A stretch of 64,000 bases of DNA, from NCBI RefSeq assembly GCF_003014535.1, contig NZ_PYGD01000005.1:248001-312000 (forward strand), in the 5' to 3' direction. A program made the position numbers and the translations under genes. Below, piece after piece: positions 61,977 through 64,000 of the stretch. Positions within the stretch are counted from its first letter, which is position 1, and each line of letters begins with the position of its first letter. The stretch is from Taibaiella chishuiensis (GTDB taxonomy: Bacteria; Bacteroidota; Bacteroidia; Chitinophagales; Chitinophagaceae). The notes under the pieces are model-generated. The model searched no databases, was not told the DNA's origin, and worked only from the letters and a program-made list of their open reading frames with translations.

Positions 61977-62576
61977 TTATTTTACGATCTTACGGATACT
62001 TTCGACATGTTCCAGGTGTTGTTTCAGTGCAGGCAGCGTTTTATCGATAAAAGCTTTCAGGTCGGCATCGGTAACCTTGCCGCTGGCATCCTCGAACATT
62101 TTGATGGTTCTTTTATGTTCATCCGTCATCAGTGCGATATATGCCTTGTCAAAATCGGCTCCCATACGTTTTTCCAGGCCGTTCCGGGTGTCCTTTTGTC
62201 CATCGGTCAGGTCGGCCGGCAGTACGATGTTTTTGCGTTGCGCGATAGCTTTCAGCTCATCATTGGCTTTGGTATGATCGGTAATCATCATGGTGGCAAA
62301 GTCCCGGACCTGCGTATTAGCGCCTTTCTGTTTGGCCAATTCTGCAAAATTCACTTCCGCCATACCGCCAGAAGCAGCGTCTACAGCGAATTTCGCATCA
62401 TCCTCGCTCACCGGGGATGCCGGTGTACTGGGCGTAGCGGGCGGGTTATCCGTTCGCGCTTCGTTGATACTGTCTGCTGTTTCTTTACTGTCTTTACCGG
62501 TATCGCCGGCATTACCGCAGCTTTGTAATACCGCCAGCAGTAAACCCGAAACGATCAGAAAACGTAGCTTTTTCAT
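61977..62576 (-). CDS. DUF4142 lipoprotein
   Basis: A 199-residue protein with lipobox LQSC (Cys20). After a Pro/Thr/Ser-rich linker, residues about 60-198 form a helical ferritin-like bundle: DDAKFAVDAASGGMAEVNFAELAKQKGANTQVRDFATMMITDHTKANDELKAIAQRKNI, then LEKRMGADFDKAYIALMTDEHKRTIKMFEDA. The His and Glu residues of the usual DUF4142 metal site are present. Members are periplasmic, linked to stress; the metal and function are unproven. Confidence 0.88.
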   Translation of the reverse strand: MKKLRFLIVSGLLLAVLQSCGNAGDTGKDSKETADSINEARTDNPPATPSTPASPVSEDDAKFAVDAASGGMAEVNFAELAKQKGANTQVRDFATMMITDHTKANDELKAIAQRKNIVLPADLTDGQKDTRNGLEKRMGADFDKAYIALMTDEHKRTIKMFEDASGKVTDADLKAFIDKTLPALKQHLEHVESIRKIVK

Positions 62577-63102
62577 AGTTGTGTTGTTTATGTGTTATAT
62601 AAATACCAGGTGTTAAAAGAAAATTGAGTGCTGAAAAATCAGCCAGACAGCGCATTCAGACAGCAGTAGCACCGCCTTTGCGCAGTCGCTTTAAAAACAG
62701 CGTATTCTTGGTACCCGCTTTCTGCGGTTGTTCCGGCCTTATTACCTGCCGTTTTCTGAAAATGTACCTGAGCCTGCCCGTAAGGAGCATGTTTGCGGAA
62801 ATAGGATGCATATTGTTTACCATTTTACGGCAACACCAACAGCATCCGGGTTAAAAAGTTGACGAAAGACAGTGTGGAACTTTCTCCACAATAACACTAA
62901 ACGGAAAGGAGCTGATCGCTGAAACCCTTTACCCTAAGCGTTTACAGCGCATCCAAACACAACTAATGCTGAGGAACGGCTTTTACAATAAGCCCTGAGA
63001 AAGGCCTGCAGCTATTTTTTGCAAACTCTTTGTAAAGATAATGTGTTATGCTCGCGGCTGTCTGCCCTTGCCAGCCTGTTTATAACCTGTAAAGCAGTAT
63101 TT
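62577..63102. other. intergenic region before the LigD gene
   Basis: About 520 bases. No convincing gene on either strand; a 76-residue frame at 62624-62854 lacks a good ribosome binding site and a coding-like composition. Probably holds the divergent promoters. Confidence 0.5.
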
Positions 63103-64000
63103 ATGTCGCTCAGTCAATACAAACATAAACGCAACAGCAAGACTACGCCGGAACCGTTTGGAGGCGCTACAGGCAAAGATGCCCTGCACTTCGTTATCCA
63201 AAAACACGCCGCATCACATCTGCATTATGACTTCCGGCTGGAAATGAACGGCGTGCTAAAAAGCTGGGCAGTGCCTAAAGGACCTTCGCTGAACCCGGCG
63301 GATAAACGGCTGGCCATGATGGTAGAAGACCATCCCTATGACTACAAAGACTTTGAAGGCATTATTCCCAAAGGCAATTATGGCGCAGGTACCGTGATCG
63401 TCTGGGATGAAGGTACTTATATCCCGATCGATGAATCGAAAGGCAAAAAGGCGCAGGAACGTTCACTGATGAAACAGTTAAAAGCGGGTTCGCTCAAGGT
63501 GCGCCTCTCGGGCAGTAAATTGAAGGGTGAATTTGCCCTTGTAAAAACAGGCATGGCAGAAAATTCCTGGTTACTGATCAAGCATAAGGATCAGCATGCC
63601 GCCACTACCGACGTTACACGCAAAGCCCGGTCGGTACTGAGCAATAAAACACTGGAAGAAATAAAACCGGGCACTCCGAAAGCCAAAGCAACCAAAGCCG
63701 CAGAGCCGGAGGCCGCAAATAAAAACCCGGCGCAGGCCAGGAAGGCTGCGAAAAAAACAAAGCGGGATGCAATACCTACGCAAAAAAAAGAAGAGCCGCC
63801 GGACAGTATCACTGCTACGCTGAAAGGCTTGCCCCACAAGCCTTTCCCACGACAGTTATCACCGATGCTGGCGACACTGGTTGATGCGCCTTTTGATGAT
63901 GAAGACTGGGCATACGAAATAAAATGGGATGGGTACCGGGCGCTGGCTTTCCGGAAAGGGAAGACAGCAACAATACGGTCAAGGAATGATAAAGTGTTTG
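63103..64000 (+). CDS. ligD: LigD-type DNA ligase, 5' part (cut by the window edge)
   Basis: The first 299 codons of a nonhomologous end-joining ligase. The 3'-phosphoesterase domain is at residues 25-165: LHFVIQKHAASHLHYDFRLEMNGVLKSWAVPKGPSLNP, the HxxxxLHYDFRLE metal-binding site, then DHPYDYKDFEGIIPKGNYGAGTVIVWDEG. A Lys/Ala-rich linker leads to the ATP-dependent ligase domain, LSPMLATLVDAPFDDEDWAYEIKWDGYRA, with the adenylated Lys274. In Bacteroidota the polymerase domain usually follows the ligase, so the order is probably phosphoesterase-ligase-polymerase. A ku gene is expected near but is not in the window. Confidence 0.92.
   Translation, partial: MSLSQYKHKRNSKTTPEPFGGATGKDALHFVIQKHAASHLHYDFRLEMNGVLKSWAVPKGPSLNPADKRLAMMVEDHPYDYKDFEGIIPKGNYGAGTVIVWDEGTYIPIDESKGKKAQERSLMKQLKAGSLKVRLSGSKLKGEFALVKTGMAENSWLLIKHKDQHAATTDVTRKARSVLSNKTLEEIKPGTPKAKATKAAEPEAANKNPAQARKAAKKTKRDAIPTQKKEEPPDSITATLKGLPHKPFPRQLSPMLATLVDAPFDDEDWAYEIKWDGYRALAFRKGKTATIRSRNDKVF

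Noticed and set aside
62624-62854. A 76-codon plus-strand frame before ligD
   Set aside because: Weak start context and mixed composition without any domain feature; better described as intergenic.

Overview
The window looks like chromosomal DNA of a Bacteroidota, most probably a member of the Chitinophagia/Chitinophagaceae. The signs are two proteins with type IX secretion (T9SS) C-terminal sorting domains, LytS/LytTR-type two-component pairs, a TonB-dependent receptor with an N-terminal carboxypeptidase-regulatory-like domain, Bacteroidota-type class I lanthipeptide leaders, and promoters that resemble the Bacteroidota -33/-7 consensus (TTTG / TAnnTTTG). Coding density is high and base composition moderate. 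No rRNA, tRNA, CRISPR array or complete insertion sequence was recognised.

Layout. 1-4.2 kb: a tiny gene end, a small hypothetical, an S41 peptidase, a small secreted protein and an epoxide-hydrolase-like enzyme. 4.2-14.6 kb: a long minus-strand run of 13 small accessory genes (SUKH/SMI1-KNR4, HEAT-like, DKNYY-repeat, TPR, several lipoproteins) that resembles a polyimmunity locus. It is divergent from a TetR-type regulator and the shared promoter region contains a palindrome. 15.8-18.0 kb: IMP dehydrogenase and a GNAT acetyltransferase. 18.2-19.9 kb: an orphan class I lanthipeptide precursor followed by two paralogous small secreted proteins; the lanthipeptide and the first secreted gene share a repeated leader of about 120 bp. 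20.3-24.1 kb: an unrecognised four-gene cassette. 24.3-28.8 kb: an SDR-fold protein lacking the usual catalytic residues, a T9SS-exported trypsin-like protease, an HxlR regulator and an XAC2610-like protein. 28.8-36.7 kb: a LytS/LytTR pair divergent from a complete RND tripartite efflux operon. 37.0-39.3 kb: a multidomain T9SS adhesin-like protein. 39.4-44.9 kb: DUF1223, alpha/beta hydrolase, Ohr peroxidase, dihaem P460-like protein, lipoprotein and a second LytS/LytTR pair.

45.0-45.4 kb holds a cluster of short REP-like hairpins and a longer tandem repeat. Then follow an Asp-nucleophile alpha/beta hydrolase, a DoxX protein, a second orphan lanthipeptide precursor, a small hypothetical, a noncoding element of about 390 bp with inverted repeats (MITE-like), an AraC regulator and an SDR. 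50.7-57.9 kb: a TPR/HTH sensor-like regulator and a TonB receptor / beta-helix lipoprotein / beta-propeller phytase operon, which I read as a phytate-phosphate acquisition locus. 58.0-64.0 kb: a stress or maintenance neighbourhood (DUF421, inorganic pyrophosphatase, KGG-repeat protein, CinA-C amidase, MscS channel, DUF4142 protein) ending in a LigD-type DNA repair ligase cut by the right edge.

The least explained parts are the 13-gene immunity-like run with its divergent TetR gene, the shared lanthipeptide/secreted-protein leader, and the four-gene cassette at 20.3-24.1 kb.
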